This document shows positions 51,611 to 60,558 of a DNA stretch of 64,000 bases, piece after piece. Numbering within the stretch: the first letter of the stretch is position 1; each line of letters starts with the position of its first letter. Source of the DNA: DASYKT01 sp035995185 (GTDB taxonomy: Bacteria; Acidobacteriota; Blastocatellia; Pyrinomonadales; Pyrinomonadaceae); contig DASYKT010000027.1 of NCBI GenBank assembly GCA_035995185.1, forward strand, positions 212,953 to 276,952, in the 5' to 3' direction. Below the pieces are notes generated by a model. It was not told where the DNA came from. It saw nothing but the letters and a program-made list of their open reading frames with translations, and made no database searches. The position numbers and the translations under genes are program-made.

Positions 51611-51713
51611 AGCGGGCGCAAGCGACCCTTCCGGACCTGAGAGGTGTTCGGCTTTCAGGGTTAAGATAAGAATCTAAATAAATTTGCAGTCGGGAAGGGT
51701 CGCTTGCGCCCGC
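51611..51713. repeat. Palindromic intergenic element, copy 2 (GCGGGCGCAAGC family)
   Basis: AGCGGGCGCAAGCGACCCTT and the complementary GGGTCGCTTGCGCCCGC enclose CGGACCTGAGAGGTGTTCGG and CTAAATAAATTTGCAGTCG. It is the inverted counterpart of 9979-10083, about 28 bases before the NifU-like gene. Confidence 0.8.
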
Positions 51714-51740
51714 CCTTCCATAGTAGATTCTCAGTAAGCA

Positions 51741-52328
51741 ATGAGTTTTTATCCGCCGAAGATCAGTGAGAGGTTTCACCGCCCGAGGTTTGCCGGCGAA
51801 ACGAAGGCCGCCAACGCCGAAGGCACCGATGCGGCATTTTCGTGCGGCTCGGTGGTGCGGTTTTCGCTGGTTATTGATACCGACAGCAAAGAAATTCTCG
51901 CGGCCAGATTTCGCACCAATGGTTGCGGATATATGACGGCGGCGGCGGATGTGCTGGCGGAAATTGTCACCGGCAAAAAGTTGATACAGCTCGACGGTCT
52001 GCATGACGAGGTGATCCAGGGCTGGTTAAAAGACCGGTTGGGCGAATTTCCGCCGGTTCGCGTAAATTGCGCCGAGGCCTGTATTTTTGCGCTTCACAAG
52101 GCCTTAGCGGACTTTCGCACCCGCCAGATCGAAGAGTGGAAAGGGGAAAATGTACTGATCTGCACCTGTTTCGGGGTATCGGAGGACACGATCGAAACTT
52201 CCATTCAAAGCCGGGGTTTGCTCACCGTTGAAGAGGTAACGGGCGCATGCAATGCCGGCGGCGGCTGCGGCTCCTGCCAGCCCCTTATCCAAGACATTTT
52301 AGACTCTCTTGAGCGCGAGATGATATAA
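51741..52328 (+). CDS. IscU/NifU-N plus BFD-type [2Fe-2S] fusion protein
   Basis: A 195-residue two-domain protein. Residues 1-130 resemble the IscU/NifU N-terminal scaffold with Cys35 (SCGS), Cys62 (NGCG) and Cys110/Cys114 (NCAEAC). Residues 139-180 form a BFD-like [2Fe-2S] domain with C141-T-C143 and C176-G-S-C179. This is the NifU layout without the third, Nfu domain. It should assemble or transfer Fe-S clusters, which would serve the Fe-S- and haem-rich respiratory proteins. No nif or isc neighbours are present. Confidence 0.88.
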   Translation: MSFYPPKISERFHRPRFAGETKAANAEGTDAAFSCGSVVRFSLVIDTDSKEILAARFRTNGCGYMTAAADVLAEIVTGKKLIQLDGLHDEVIQGWLKDRLGEFPPVRVNCAEACIFALHKALADFRTRQIEEWKGENVLICTCFGVSEDTIETSIQSRGLLTVEEVTGACNAGGGCGSCQPLIQDILDSLEREMI

Positions 52329-52383
52329 TTGCGAAATTGCTGAACGGTGTAAAATTTAACTCCGGTCAGATAAGTATATTTTT

Positions 52384-53778
52384 ATGGACGATCCTGCTAG
52401 TAGCAGTTTATTTCTTTTAGCCACAGACGCGACCGGTTCCACTGCCGACCCTTCCACCTGGCTGGTCATTTTATTGAAATTTCTTCTGGTCCTTCTTTTG
52501 GTTTTTGCCAACGGATTTTTTGTCGCGGCCGAATTTGCCTTTGTCGCGGTCAGGCGCTCTCGTATCGAATCGCTGGTCAATGACGGTCATTCCGGCGCCA
52601 AGCGCCTGATCAGGATCCTGAATAATCTGAACGCGTATCTTTCGGCTTCGCAGCTGGGGATCACCCTGGCGTCTCTGGCGCTTGGGTGGGTGGGTGAGCC
52701 GTTCGTGGCCCAGGTCTTTGCCCAGCCGCTGGAAATGCTGCCGGAAACGGCGCGCCACGCCGCCGCTTTTTTGATCGCTTTTGCGCTGATCAGCAGCCTT
52801 CATATCGTTTTAGGCGAACAGGCGCCAAAACTCATCGGCCTGGAAATGGCGGAGCGGGTCGCGCTGGGCGTGTCGCTGCCGATGAAAATCTTCTACCAGG
52901 TTTTCAAGCTTCCGATCCACGCGCTCGATTGGGCCAGCGCCAAGGTCGTGCGGTTGTTCGGACTGAAATCGACCGCGGAACAAGCCTCCATTTACACCGA
53001 AGAAGAGATCCGCCAACTCGTCAGAATTTCCGAGGAAAGCGGGCATCTTAATAAAGAAGAACGGCGGCTGATCAACCGCGTCTTCGAGTTTTCCGATACA
53101 ACGGTAAAAGAGGCGATGATCCCGCGCACGCAGATCGCGGCTATTCCGGTGATGTCGACGCTTGAAGAAATAGCGGAGTCGTTTCAGCATTACGGTTACT
53201 CGCGGCTGCCGGTCTATCGCGAATCGCTTGACGATATCGCCGGTCTCGTCCACAGCAAAGACCTGCTGCCGTACCTCACGCAGCCGAAAAATTTCGCGCT
53301 GGAAAAGGTGCTGCATAAACCGCTCTATGTGGTCGATACCGCGAAACTGGAAGAGGTCCTGCGGCAGATGCAAAAGGCCAAGTCGCACTTTGGATTTGTG
53401 GTCGATGAGCACGGCGGCGTGGAAGGCATTATCACGCTCGAAGATCTGCTGGAAGAGATCGTGGGCGAAATTTCCGATGAGCACGACGAGGAAGTAAAAG
53501 AGCAGATCCGTGAACAGAAAGACGGCTCCTACGCGCTGGACGGCGGTGTTGCCGTGCGTGACCTGAACCGGAAATTAGATCTTAATCTGCCGGTTTCCGA
53601 AGCCTATACTACCGTCGCGGGATTTTTGATGGCGGAAGCCGGCCAGGTGCTCAAAGAAGGCGACAAAGTTCCTTTTAACGGCCACGTGTTTCAAATAGAC
53701 AAGGTCGATAAACGCCGCATCCTGAAAGTTACGATGAAAAAGACGGTAAAAGAAGAGCAAAGCCCGACGGAAGCCTGA
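52384..53778 (+). CDS. CNNM/CorC-HlyC family transport-associated membrane protein
   Basis: A 464-residue protein of the HlyC/CorC family. It has the DUF21/CNNM membrane domain with about four helices (LVILLKFLLVLLLVFANGFFVAAEFAFVAVR, ALISSLHIVLGEQAPKL), a cytoplasmic CBS pair (ATVKEAMIPRTQIAAIPV to FGFVVDEHGGVEGIITLEDLLEEIVGEI), and a C-terminal CorC_HlyC domain with AYTTVAGFLM. The family is linked to Mg2+/Co2+ efflux or resistance. Length and domain order are normal. Confidence 0.92.
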   Translation: MDDPASSSLFLLATDATGSTADPSTWLVILLKFLLVLLLVFANGFFVAAEFAFVAVRRSRIESLVNDGHSGAKRLIRILNNLNAYLSASQLGITLASLALGWVGEPFVAQVFAQPLEMLPETARHAAAFLIAFALISSLHIVLGEQAPKLIGLEMAERVALGVSLPMKIFYQVFKLPIHALDWASAKVVRLFGLKSTAEQASIYTEEEIRQLVRISEESGHLNKEERRLINRVFEFSDTTVKEAMIPRTQIAAIPVMSTLEEIAESFQHYGYSRLPVYRESLDDIAGLVHSKDLLPYLTQPKNFALEKVLHKPLYVVDTAKLEEVLRQMQKAKSHFGFVVDEHGGVEGIITLEDLLEEIVGEISDEHDEEVKEQIREQKDGSYALDGGVAVRDLNRKLDLNLPVSEAYTTVAGFLMAEAGQVLKEGDKVPFNGHVFQIDKVDKRRILKVTMKKTVKEEQSPTEA

Positions 53779-53801
53779 TCTCATAGCTTTTTCATTTTCT
53801 G

Positions 53802-55556
53802 ATGAAAAATTCAACGTTCATCAAATCGCTGCTGGTGACGCTGTTTGTCGCTCTCGGTGTTTTTGCGCTTACCTCCGCGCTGCGCCCGAATTACATCGGA
53901 ACACGCGCCGGAAAAGCCGATGAAAACTACATCCGCTCGGAAAACTGCCTGACCTGCCACGAAGAAAAATATAAAAGCTGGTCGCACACGTATCACAGCA
54001 AGATGACGCAAGAGGCATCGCCCACGTCTGTCACCGGCGATTTCGAAAAAAACAATACGTTTGAATACCTGGGTGTAAAGACAAAGATGGAACGCCGCGG
54101 AAGCGAGTTCTTTATGAGCTTTGAATACCCAGACGGCAAGAAAGAATCAAACAAAATTTATCGTACTGTCGGCTCGCGCCGGATGCAGCAATATGTCACC
54201 CGGCAAAACGGACAGTACACGCGATTGCCGATCGCCTTCGACCTGGTCAACGGGCGCTGGATGAGCCTCAACGGTTCTTTCTTTTATCCCGACGGCGACA
54301 ATTTTTCGCAGCACCGCTCGACCTGGGACCTGAATTGCGTTTTCTGCCATAACGTCAAAGCCCAGCCTAATTACAATCGCCAGACGCAGCTGGCCAATAC
54401 CGAAGTGGCCGAGATCGGGATTGCCTGCGGCGCCTGCCACGGGGCCGGCGCGGAGCATGCGCTGATGGCCGGCTCGCCGGCCATCAGGGCGCAGTGGGTT
54501 TTGGATGAAAAAGCGGACCGCAAGATCACCTTTCCGCCAAAATTGGACACGGACAAGTCAATGATGGTTTGCGCGCATTGCCATGGGCAGCGCGTGCCCA
54601 ACCCGCCTGAGCGTATCAATGAGATCATGGGTAAAGGCGACCCGTTTGACGCCGGCGAAGATCTTTCGACATTTTTCACGCCGGTCCAGCGCGATACGCA
54701 TATCGGCGATTATTCTTTTGCCGCACGCTTTTGGGACAATGGCTCGCCGCGGCTGACGGCTTTTGAATACCAGGCGCTGACGCGCAGCGCATGTTTTCTC
54801 AAAGGAAAGCCCGGCAACCGGATCAACTGCCTGAGCTGTCATACGATGCATGAGGGCGATCCGAAAGGGCAGTTGACCGAAGAAAAACGCACCAACCAGG
54901 CCTGCACGCAATGTCACCAGGAATTTAAAACGCCGGATGCGCTGAAAATTCATACCAAACATTCGACGGATTCTGCAGGAAGCAGCTGCTACGCATGTCA
55001 TATGCCGCAGGTCGTGTACGGCGTGATGTCTTTTCACCCGACGCATGACATCACCGTGCCGCGGCCGGAATTGACCGCGGCGCAGGCCGTGCCTAATGCC
55101 TGCAACCAATGCCACATCGACAGATCCGTCAATTGGGCGATCGCGCAAACCAAAGGTCTCTGGCCGGAGAAGTATAAAAATTCGCAGACAAATTCCGATG
55201 CGCAATTCGACGAAGCCGAAGGCGTCCGCCAGCTTTTTGTCGGCGATGCGTTGACCCGCGCGATGGCGGCAAATGCTTTAAGCGAACACAGCGCACCCGA
55301 TTTTTACCTGCCGTTTCTTTCCCAGGCCTTTGCCGCGGAAAATTATCCGATCGTGCGTTTCTTTGCCGCTAACGGCATGGCGGCGGCGCATTGGAATCTG
55401 CCAAAACCCGATTACCTGGCCGGTGAAAATCAGCGAAACACGGTTTTGGCTGCATGGCAAGCGCGGATAGAATCTTCCGGGCAGCTTTCAGCAAAGCAAA
55501 GGGCTGACAAACTAAGGCTAAAACGCAAGGACGTCGATCTCGAGGTGGGCGAATAA
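53802..55556 (+). CDS. Octahaem cytochrome c
   Basis: A 584-residue exported protein with an N-terminal signal or anchor. It carries eight CxxCH haem sites: CLTCH, CVFCH, CGACH, CAHCH, CLSCH, CTQCH, CYACH and CNQCH. The arrangement resembles cytochrome c554-like multihaem proteins common in acidobacteria. The C-terminal 150 residues lack haem sites (DALTRAMAANALSEHSAPDFYLPFLSQAF) and resemble HEAT/TPR-like helices. Its electron partners are unknown. It is followed after ten bases by a small membrane protein gene, which may anchor it or act with it. Confidence 0.9.
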   Translation: MKNSTFIKSLLVTLFVALGVFALTSALRPNYIGTRAGKADENYIRSENCLTCHEEKYKSWSHTYHSKMTQEASPTSVTGDFEKNNTFEYLGVKTKMERRGSEFFMSFEYPDGKKESNKIYRTVGSRRMQQYVTRQNGQYTRLPIAFDLVNGRWMSLNGSFFYPDGDNFSQHRSTWDLNCVFCHNVKAQPNYNRQTQLANTEVAEIGIACGACHGAGAEHALMAGSPAIRAQWVLDEKADRKITFPPKLDTDKSMMVCAHCHGQRVPNPPERINEIMGKGDPFDAGEDLSTFFTPVQRDTHIGDYSFAARFWDNGSPRLTAFEYQALTRSACFLKGKPGNRINCLSCHTMHEGDPKGQLTEEKRTNQACTQCHQEFKTPDALKIHTKHSTDSAGSSCYACHMPQVVYGVMSFHPTHDITVPRPELTAAQAVPNACNQCHIDRSVNWAIAQTKGLWPEKYKNSQTNSDAQFDEAEGVRQLFVGDALTRAMAANALSEHSAPDFYLPFLSQAFAAENYPIVRFFAANGMAAAHWNLPKPDYLAGENQRNTVLAAWQARIESSGQLSAKQRADKLRLKRKDVDLEVGE

Positions 55557-55566
55557 CTGCCAATAA

Positions 55567-56022
55567 ATGATGACGAAAAATAAAGACGAAAAAACTCCCA
55601 ATGAAATTCCACGCCCTGTTTCCGTGTCGGGGGTGATCCTGCAAGCGTGGTTGAGCATTGCCGTCTGGATGAGCTTTGGCCTGCTGCTGGAAAGCCTGAT
55701 CGGCTATCGCGTCCCGGCCTATTTGAGAGACGAGCTTCGCCGCGAGATCTTTCGGTTGGCCCATACACACGGCGCGCTGCTTAATCTGGTATTGCTCGAA
55801 GCCGCGCTTTGCATCGACCGCGAACTGGTCCGCCCGTCAAAAATGGGATTACTGTCCTTACGCCTGGGCGCGGTCCTGATGCCGGTGGGCTTTTTACTGG
55901 GCGGCATCTGGCATACCGAAGGCGAACCGGGCATCGGTGTCTGGCTGGCGCCGCTGGGCGGCGTTTTGGTCATTCTCGGAGCCGTAAATTTAGCGATCTC
56001 ATCATATAAACCCCGCCATTAG
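55567..56022 (+). CDS. Four-helix membrane protein of unknown function
   Basis: A 151-residue protein with about four membrane segments, including VILQAWLSIAVWMSFGLLLESLIGY, GALLNLVLLEAALCI, LGAVLMPVGFLLGGIWHTEG and WLAPLGGVLVILGAVNLAISSY. A His in LAHTHGALLN and another in WHTEGEPG could be haem or metal ligands, but no family was recognised. It is probably co-transcribed with the octahaem cytochrome. The spacer 56023-56171 has no gene. Confidence 0.7.
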   Translation: MMTKNKDEKTPNEIPRPVSVSGVILQAWLSIAVWMSFGLLLESLIGYRVPAYLRDELRREIFRLAHTHGALLNLVLLEAALCIDRELVRPSKMGLLSLRLGAVLMPVGFLLGGIWHTEGEPGIGVWLAPLGGVLVILGAVNLAISSYKPRH

Positions 56023-56171
56023 GCCGCAATCCGCCTGTTATAACTCTCGACACAAAGTCACCCGGTAACTTCCAAATCACCGCATTAGAAAGATTCTGTT
56101 GAAATAAGTCATACAAGTTAAGAGTCCAATTTTTGGTTTGTACTCCGTCTAAATAAATTAGGAGAAAACGA

Positions 56172-57212
56172 ATGACATCTCAGCAAAAAACTTTTTCTGT
56201 ATTTTCCACCGAAGATTACGGGGATCTAAAAAAGGCTAAACAGGATTGGTCGAAACGTTTAATAACCAATAACGCCGTTGTCGTAAGCGCCTTTAGCGCC
56301 AAAAGCCAAAGCAAGGTCGTAAGCCATAAACCGAATACAAACGTGGTCGGCGTGGGCATCGGCGAACAAACTACGAATGGCGTTCCCAGCGGGATCCTGG
56401 CCGTCAAATTCTTTGTGCGAAAGAAATATTCCAAGAAGGAATTATCTAAAGGAGACTTATTGCCGGAAACGATCAGCGGGCTTCCGGTCGACGTTGAGGA
56501 AACCGGATCTTTCCGCGCTCAAACTATGCCCAACCCCCGCCGTAGAATGCGTCCGGCGCGGCCCGGCAGTTCGGTCGGATTTGAAATACCGGACTCAACA
56601 TTTGTGGTGGCGGGAACTTTCGGCGCGCTGGTGGTAAAGAATAGTAAACTTTATATTCTCAGCAACAATCACGTGCTGGCCGATGAAGGCCGGCTTCCTA
56701 TCGGCTCGCCTATATTTCAACCGGGCTTGTTGGACGGCGGGAATACGAACACGGATGCGATCGCGCGCCTGTCGCAATTCGTGCCGTTTGCCACGAGCGG
56801 TAACGAGGTCGATGTCGCGATCGCGGAAGTTATTAGAAGAAGCGATGTCAACAAAGCGATCTTGCACATTGAAACTTTGCTGGCCGGTTCGCCGGTGGGA
56901 ACAAAAAAGGCCGCGAACGATATGGTAGTGCACAAGTTCGGGCGAACCACCGGCTATACGGTAGGCAGAGTGACAGGCATCGAAACCGACGTGATGGTGG
57001 ATTATGATTCGGGCTCGTTTACGTTTTCGGACCAGATCCTTATTGTCGGAAGAAATAATACTTCTTTTAGCGATGCGGGCGACTCCGGCTCATTGATCGT
57101 TGAACGATCGTCCGGAAAAGCCGTCGGGCTGCTTTTTGCTGGTACGGAGACCCACACGGTGGCGAACCATATTGGCAAAGTTCTGAGTGCCCTAAAGGTA
57201 AAGCTGGCTTAA
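56172..57212 (+). CDS. Trypsin-like serine peptidase with N-terminal prodomain-like region
   Basis: A 346-residue protein. An N-terminal domain (NVVGVGIGEQTTNGVPSGIL to LPVDVEETGSFRA, residues 57-116) precedes a chymotrypsin-like fold. A catalytic triad is visible: His167 in LSNNHVLAD, Asp214 in NEVDVAIAEV and Ser305 in DAGDSGSLIV. A basic linker (NPRRRMRPARPG) could be a processing site. No signal peptide is seen. A small paralogue of the N-terminal domain is encoded directly downstream. The family is known from diverse bacteria, with no settled substrate. Confidence 0.85.
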   Translation: MTSQQKTFSVFSTEDYGDLKKAKQDWSKRLITNNAVVVSAFSAKSQSKVVSHKPNTNVVGVGIGEQTTNGVPSGILAVKFFVRKKYSKKELSKGDLLPETISGLPVDVEETGSFRAQTMPNPRRRMRPARPGSSVGFEIPDSTFVVAGTFGALVVKNSKLYILSNNHVLADEGRLPIGSPIFQPGLLDGGNTNTDAIARLSQFVPFATSGNEVDVAIAEVIRRSDVNKAILHIETLLAGSPVGTKKAANDMVVHKFGRTTGYTVGRVTGIETDVMVDYDSGSFTFSDQILIVGRNNTSFSDAGDSGSLIVERSSGKAVGLLFAGTETHTVANHIGKVLSALKVKLA

Positions 57213-57254
57213 ACGCGGGAGAAAAATATATAATGATCGCGGAGGATGATAGAA

Positions 57255-57497
57255 ATGAAAGGCGAAAATAAGCTAAGAGAATTAAAACGCCGTTATTCTT
57301 CGCTATTATTAAGTCAAAAGGATATTTATGGTGTAGGCATCGAAAAGGATGAGTCAGGCAACGCCGTATTGGCCATCCACATAGGAGATATATCGCCGGA
57401 AAGCCTTGATCTGCCTGAGGACCTAAAGGCGGCCCCCCTGAAATACATCAGGCAAGGCAAGGGATTTAAGGCATTTAAAGCAAAAGACGAATATTAA
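57255..57497 (+). CDS. Stand-alone prodomain-like protein next to the protease
   Basis: An 80-residue protein from ATG 57255, with GGAGG at 57241-57245. Its sequence DIYGVGIEKDESGNAVLAIHIGDISPESLDLPEDLK parallels the N-terminal domain of the protease upstream (VVGVGIG, the AV-strand, a Leu-Pro followed by charged residues, then a Gly-x-Phe near the end). It has no catalytic residues. It may act as a chaperone, inhibitor or substrate tag for the protease; this is inferred from the similarity and position. A terminator-like hairpin follows. Confidence 0.7.
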   Translation: MKGENKLRELKRRYSSLLLSQKDIYGVGIEKDESGNAVLAIHIGDISPESLDLPEDLKAAPLKYIRQGKGFKAFKAKDEY

Positions 57498-57522
57498 AAT
57501 TATCTCTTCGGATCTTTCTAAC

Positions 57523-57569
57523 CTAAACGCGAGTCGATATGAATTCACATCGGCTCGCGTTTAGTTTTC
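57523..57569. terminator. Terminator after the protease pair
   Basis: CTAAACGCGAG (57523-57533) pairs exactly with CTCGCGTTTAG (57554-57564), with further pairing inside (CGATATGAA/TTCACATCG), followed by TTTTCC. It can work for the plus strand and possibly for both. Confidence 0.7.
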
Positions 57570-57687
57570 CATCGTAGACCTTATCGCCGGCGCTTTCCTG
57601 CAAGCACACCTGCTGTTTCTTTAAACTAAATTTGATGTTAAATTTACCACAGGGTTTTTATTACAATTTACCGGAGCAATTTATCAA

Positions 57688-58974
57688 ATGAGTTTAATTG
57701 AACAAGTTTGGGCACGTGAAATTCTGGATTCGCGCGGCAATCCGACGGTCGAAGCAGAAGTTATTTTGGAATCGGGCGAGACCGGCCGGGCAGCTGTTCC
57801 CAGCGGCGCATCGACGGGCGAAAACGAGGCGGTCGAACTGCGTGACGGTGACGATTCGCGTTATTTGGGCAAAGGTGTCTTAAAGGCCGTTGAAAATATC
57901 AACGAAAAAATCTCCTACGAACTCGAAGGGTTGGATTGTCTTGATCAAACGCTGATCGATGAAATGCTGCTCGAGCTCGACGGCACGGAAAATAAATCCA
58001 ACCTGGGCGCAAACGCCCTGCTGGCAGTTTCGATGGCCAACGCCCGCGCGGCCGCGATATACCAGGGGCTGCCGCTTTATCGTTATATCGGCGGCATGAA
58101 TGCCAAAACGCTGCCGGTGCCGATGATGAACATTCTTAACGGCGGCGCGCACGCCGATAACAACGTCGATTTCCAGGAATTTATGGTGATGCCGGTCGGC
58201 GCCGAAGATTTCAGCGAAGCGCTGCGCACGGGCGCGGAAATTTTCCATCATTTGAAAGCGGTCTTGAAAAAGCGCGGCTATTCAACATCGGTCGGTGACG
58301 AAGGCGGCTTTGCGCCGAATCTTAAATCGAACGAGGAAGCGGTCGAAACTATTTTAGAAGCGATTGATAACGCCGGTTACAAAGCCGGGGAAAATGTGAT
58401 GATAGCGCTCGACCCCGCTTCGAGCGAATTTTACAAAGACGGCAAGTACATTTTCAAAAAATCCGATAAACGCGAACTTTCGAGTGATGAAATGGCTGCC
58501 TACTGGACGGACTGGTGCGGCAAATACCCGATCATTTCCATCGAAGACGGTATGGCGGAAAACGATTGGGACGGCTGGAAAAAGTTGACGCAGATGGTGG
58601 GCGATAAAGTGCAGCTCGTCGGCGACGATCTTTTTGTCACTAACGTAAAATTTCTCCAGCGCGGCATCGATGAAAAAGCCGCGAATGCGATCCTGATTAA
58701 GGTCAACCAGATCGGAACGCTGACCGAAACTCTCGACGCGATCGAACTCGCCAAAACGCATAACATGACCTCAGTCATTTCGCACCGCTCAGGCGAAACC
58801 GAAGATTCGTTCATCGCCGATCTGGCCGTGGCGACCAATGCCGGGCAGATCAAAACCGGCAGCCTTTCGCGCTCGGACCGCATCGCTAAATATAATCAGC
58901 TATTGAGAATAGAAGAAGATCTGGGCAGCTCTGCTGTGTATCCGGGAAGAAAAGCCTTCTATCAGATCGGGTAA
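57688..58974 (+). CDS. eno: Enolase
   Basis: Enolase converts 2-phosphoglycerate to phosphoenolpyruvate. The 428-residue protein has EILDSRGNPTVEAEV and GAS-TGENEAVEL near the start and the loop VGDEGGFAPNL. SIEDGMAENDWDGWK carries metal-binding acids, VGDDLFVTNVKFL follows, and the catalytic Lys lies in LIKVNQIGTLTE, with SHRSGETEDSFIADLAV close to the end. With gpmI and pyk in this window it covers lower glycolysis. The 190-base spacer upstream contains a terminator and the likely promoter. Confidence 0.97.
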   Translation: MSLIEQVWAREILDSRGNPTVEAEVILESGETGRAAVPSGASTGENEAVELRDGDDSRYLGKGVLKAVENINEKISYELEGLDCLDQTLIDEMLLELDGTENKSNLGANALLAVSMANARAAAIYQGLPLYRYIGGMNAKTLPVPMMNILNGGAHADNNVDFQEFMVMPVGAEDFSEALRTGAEIFHHLKAVLKKRGYSTSVGDEGGFAPNLKSNEEAVETILEAIDNAGYKAGENVMIALDPASSEFYKDGKYIFKKSDKRELSSDEMAAYWTDWCGKYPIISIEDGMAENDWDGWKKLTQMVGDKVQLVGDDLFVTNVKFLQRGIDEKAANAILIKVNQIGTLTETLDAIELAKTHNMTSVISHRSGETEDSFIADLAVATNAGQIKTGSLSRSDRIAKYNQLLRIEEDLGSSAVYPGRKAFYQIG

Positions 58975-59087
58975 TTTTACTCGGGACTCAGGCAAAACGG
59001 TTCAGATTTCAAGCTTCAGCTTGTCAGATCTTTTAGGTGAAAGACAAACTAAAGTTTGAACTCTGACCTATTTACCATCGAATCGGA

Positions 59088-59594
59088 ATGGACATCGGCG
59101 CGGTCCTCAGAAGCGGGCACACTAAAAACAATACGATGCGCATTGTTCGCTATGTCGGCACCGACGGGAAAAGGTTTGCCGGGCTGATAGATATCTTTTT
59201 CAATGGTGAATATAAGATGGCGCAGCGCTCGGCCTGGGCCGTTAATTACTGCGTGCAATATCATCCTGAACTGATCAAACCGTACCTGAATAAATGCATC
59301 GACCTCCTGCCGAAGAAAGAAGTGCATGTTGCCGTCCGGCGCAATGTGGTCCGGCTGCTGCAATATGTCGAGATACCGGAAAAATTAAAGGGCAAGGTTT
59401 ATTCGCATTGCCTCGATCTGATTGACGATCTGAAAGAAGCCATCGCGGTCAAGGTATTTGCCGTATCGGTCGCGACAAAGATCGCAAAGAAAGAACCGGC
59501 ATTGGTAAATGAATTGCAGCTGGTGGTAAAAAAACATCTGCCGCACACGACCGTGGCTTTTCACAAACGCGCGCTCGATATTTTGTCCCGGTGA
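59088..59594 (+). CDS. HEAT-like helical repeat protein
   Basis: A 168-residue, wholly helical-looking protein. Segments such as MAQRSAWAVNYCVQYHPELIKPYLNKCIDLL, VHVAVRRNVVRLLQYVEI and EAIAVKVFAVSVATKIAKKEPALVNELQLVVKK resemble HEAT or DNA-alkylation-repeat helices. No active site is visible. It probably mediates protein contacts. The following kinase-like gene starts inside or next to its stop. Confidence 0.65.
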   Translation: MDIGAVLRSGHTKNNTMRIVRYVGTDGKRFAGLIDIFFNGEYKMAQRSAWAVNYCVQYHPELIKPYLNKCIDLLPKKEVHVAVRRNVVRLLQYVEIPEKLKGKVYSHCLDLIDDLKEAIAVKVFAVSVATKIAKKEPALVNELQLVVKKHLPHTTVAFHKRALDILSR

Positions 59595-59602
59595 GTGTCT
59601 GT

Positions 59603-60112
59603 ATGAAGAGAGTTTTGGTAATCGGTTCAGGCGGGGCAGGAAAATCCACTTTAGCCGCCCGCCTGGGTGAGGCGACCGGGATAGAAGTCATTCATCTTGA
59701 TAAACTGCACTGGCTTCCCGGGTGGGTAGAACCCGATAAAGAAAAGTGGCACCGGGAAATTTACGAAATGTTAAAAGGCGATTCGTGGATAATCGACGGA
59801 AATTACGGCAGTACCCTGGAAAGACGAATGGCGGCTGCCGATACGGTTATCTTTCTCGACTTTCCGCGAACGGTTTGTGTCTGGCGCGTCTTTAAGAGAG
59901 TAGTGCGTTACCGCAATATCAATCGTCCGGATATGGCCGAAGGGTGTAACGAAAAATTCGACCTGAAGTTTTTCAAATGGATCTGGGATTATCCGAACAG
60001 GACAAAGCCCAGGATCGAAGCTTTATTAAACGATCTTCGAGATAAAATAAACATTATCCGGTTGAGATCGACCAAAGAAGTCGAAAATTTTATCGGAAAT
60101 ATTTCGCGGTAA
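59603..60112 (+). CDS. P-loop NTPase, FlaR/adenylate kinase-like
   Basis: A 169-residue P-loop protein with Walker A GSGGAGKST. Other typical pieces are IEVIHLDKLHWLPGW and DSWIIDGNYGSTLERRM, with DTVIFLDFPR as Walker-B-like and a lid region with basic residues (FKRVVRYRNINRPD). It belongs to the group annotated as topology modulation protein FlaR or small-molecule kinases related to adenylate kinase. The substrate is unknown. ATG 59603 is preferred to GTG 59591. Confidence 0.85.
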   Translation: MKRVLVIGSGGAGKSTLAARLGEATGIEVIHLDKLHWLPGWVEPDKEKWHREIYEMLKGDSWIIDGNYGSTLERRMAAADTVIFLDFPRTVCVWRVFKRVVRYRNINRPDMAEGCNEKFDLKFFKWIWDYPNRTKPRIEALLNDLRDKINIIRLRSTKEVENFIGNISR

Positions 60113-60116
60113 TTTT

Positions 60117-60548
60117 ATGGTATGGCAACACGAAGAATTTGTGATCAGCACCGACAAAGGGCGGCTGCAGCTGGATGTGATCCACAAATACCTGTCCGAG
60201 GAATCTTATTGGGCACAGGGGCGCACTCTGGAAGACACCCAAAAAGCGATCGAAAATTCCATTTGTTTTGGGGTTTATAGGGACGCTGAGCAAGCCGGTT
60301 TTGCGCGTGTAATTACTGATAAAGCTACATTTGCGTATTTAGGTGACGTCTTTATTCTGCCCGGGTATCAAAAAAAAGGCTTGAGCAAAAGGCTGATGGA
60401 AGCTATACTAGCAGACCCTGAATTACAAAATTTGCGGCGCTGGATATTGGCGACAAAAGATGCGCACGGACTTTATGCGCAATACGGGTTTACACCATTG
60501 AAATTTCCTGAGCGCTGGATGGAGCGCCCCGCCCCGTGGGCCTACTAG
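60117..60548 (+). CDS. GNAT-family N-acetyltransferase
   Basis: A 143-residue GNAT-fold protein. ARVITDKATFAYLGDVFILPGYQKKGLSKRLMEAIL contains motif A with the acetyl-CoA-binding Gln/Arg-x-x-Gly-x-Gly/Ala-like QKKGLSK. LATKDAHGLYAQYGFTPLKFPERWMER is typical of the C-terminal part. The acceptor is unknown. It starts four bases after the P-loop gene. Confidence 0.85.
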   Translation: MVWQHEEFVISTDKGRLQLDVIHKYLSEESYWAQGRTLEDTQKAIENSICFGVYRDAEQAGFARVITDKATFAYLGDVFILPGYQKKGLSKRLMEAILADPELQNLRRWILATKDAHGLYAQYGFTPLKFPERWMERPAPWAY

Positions 60549-60558
60549 AGTTTATTTT

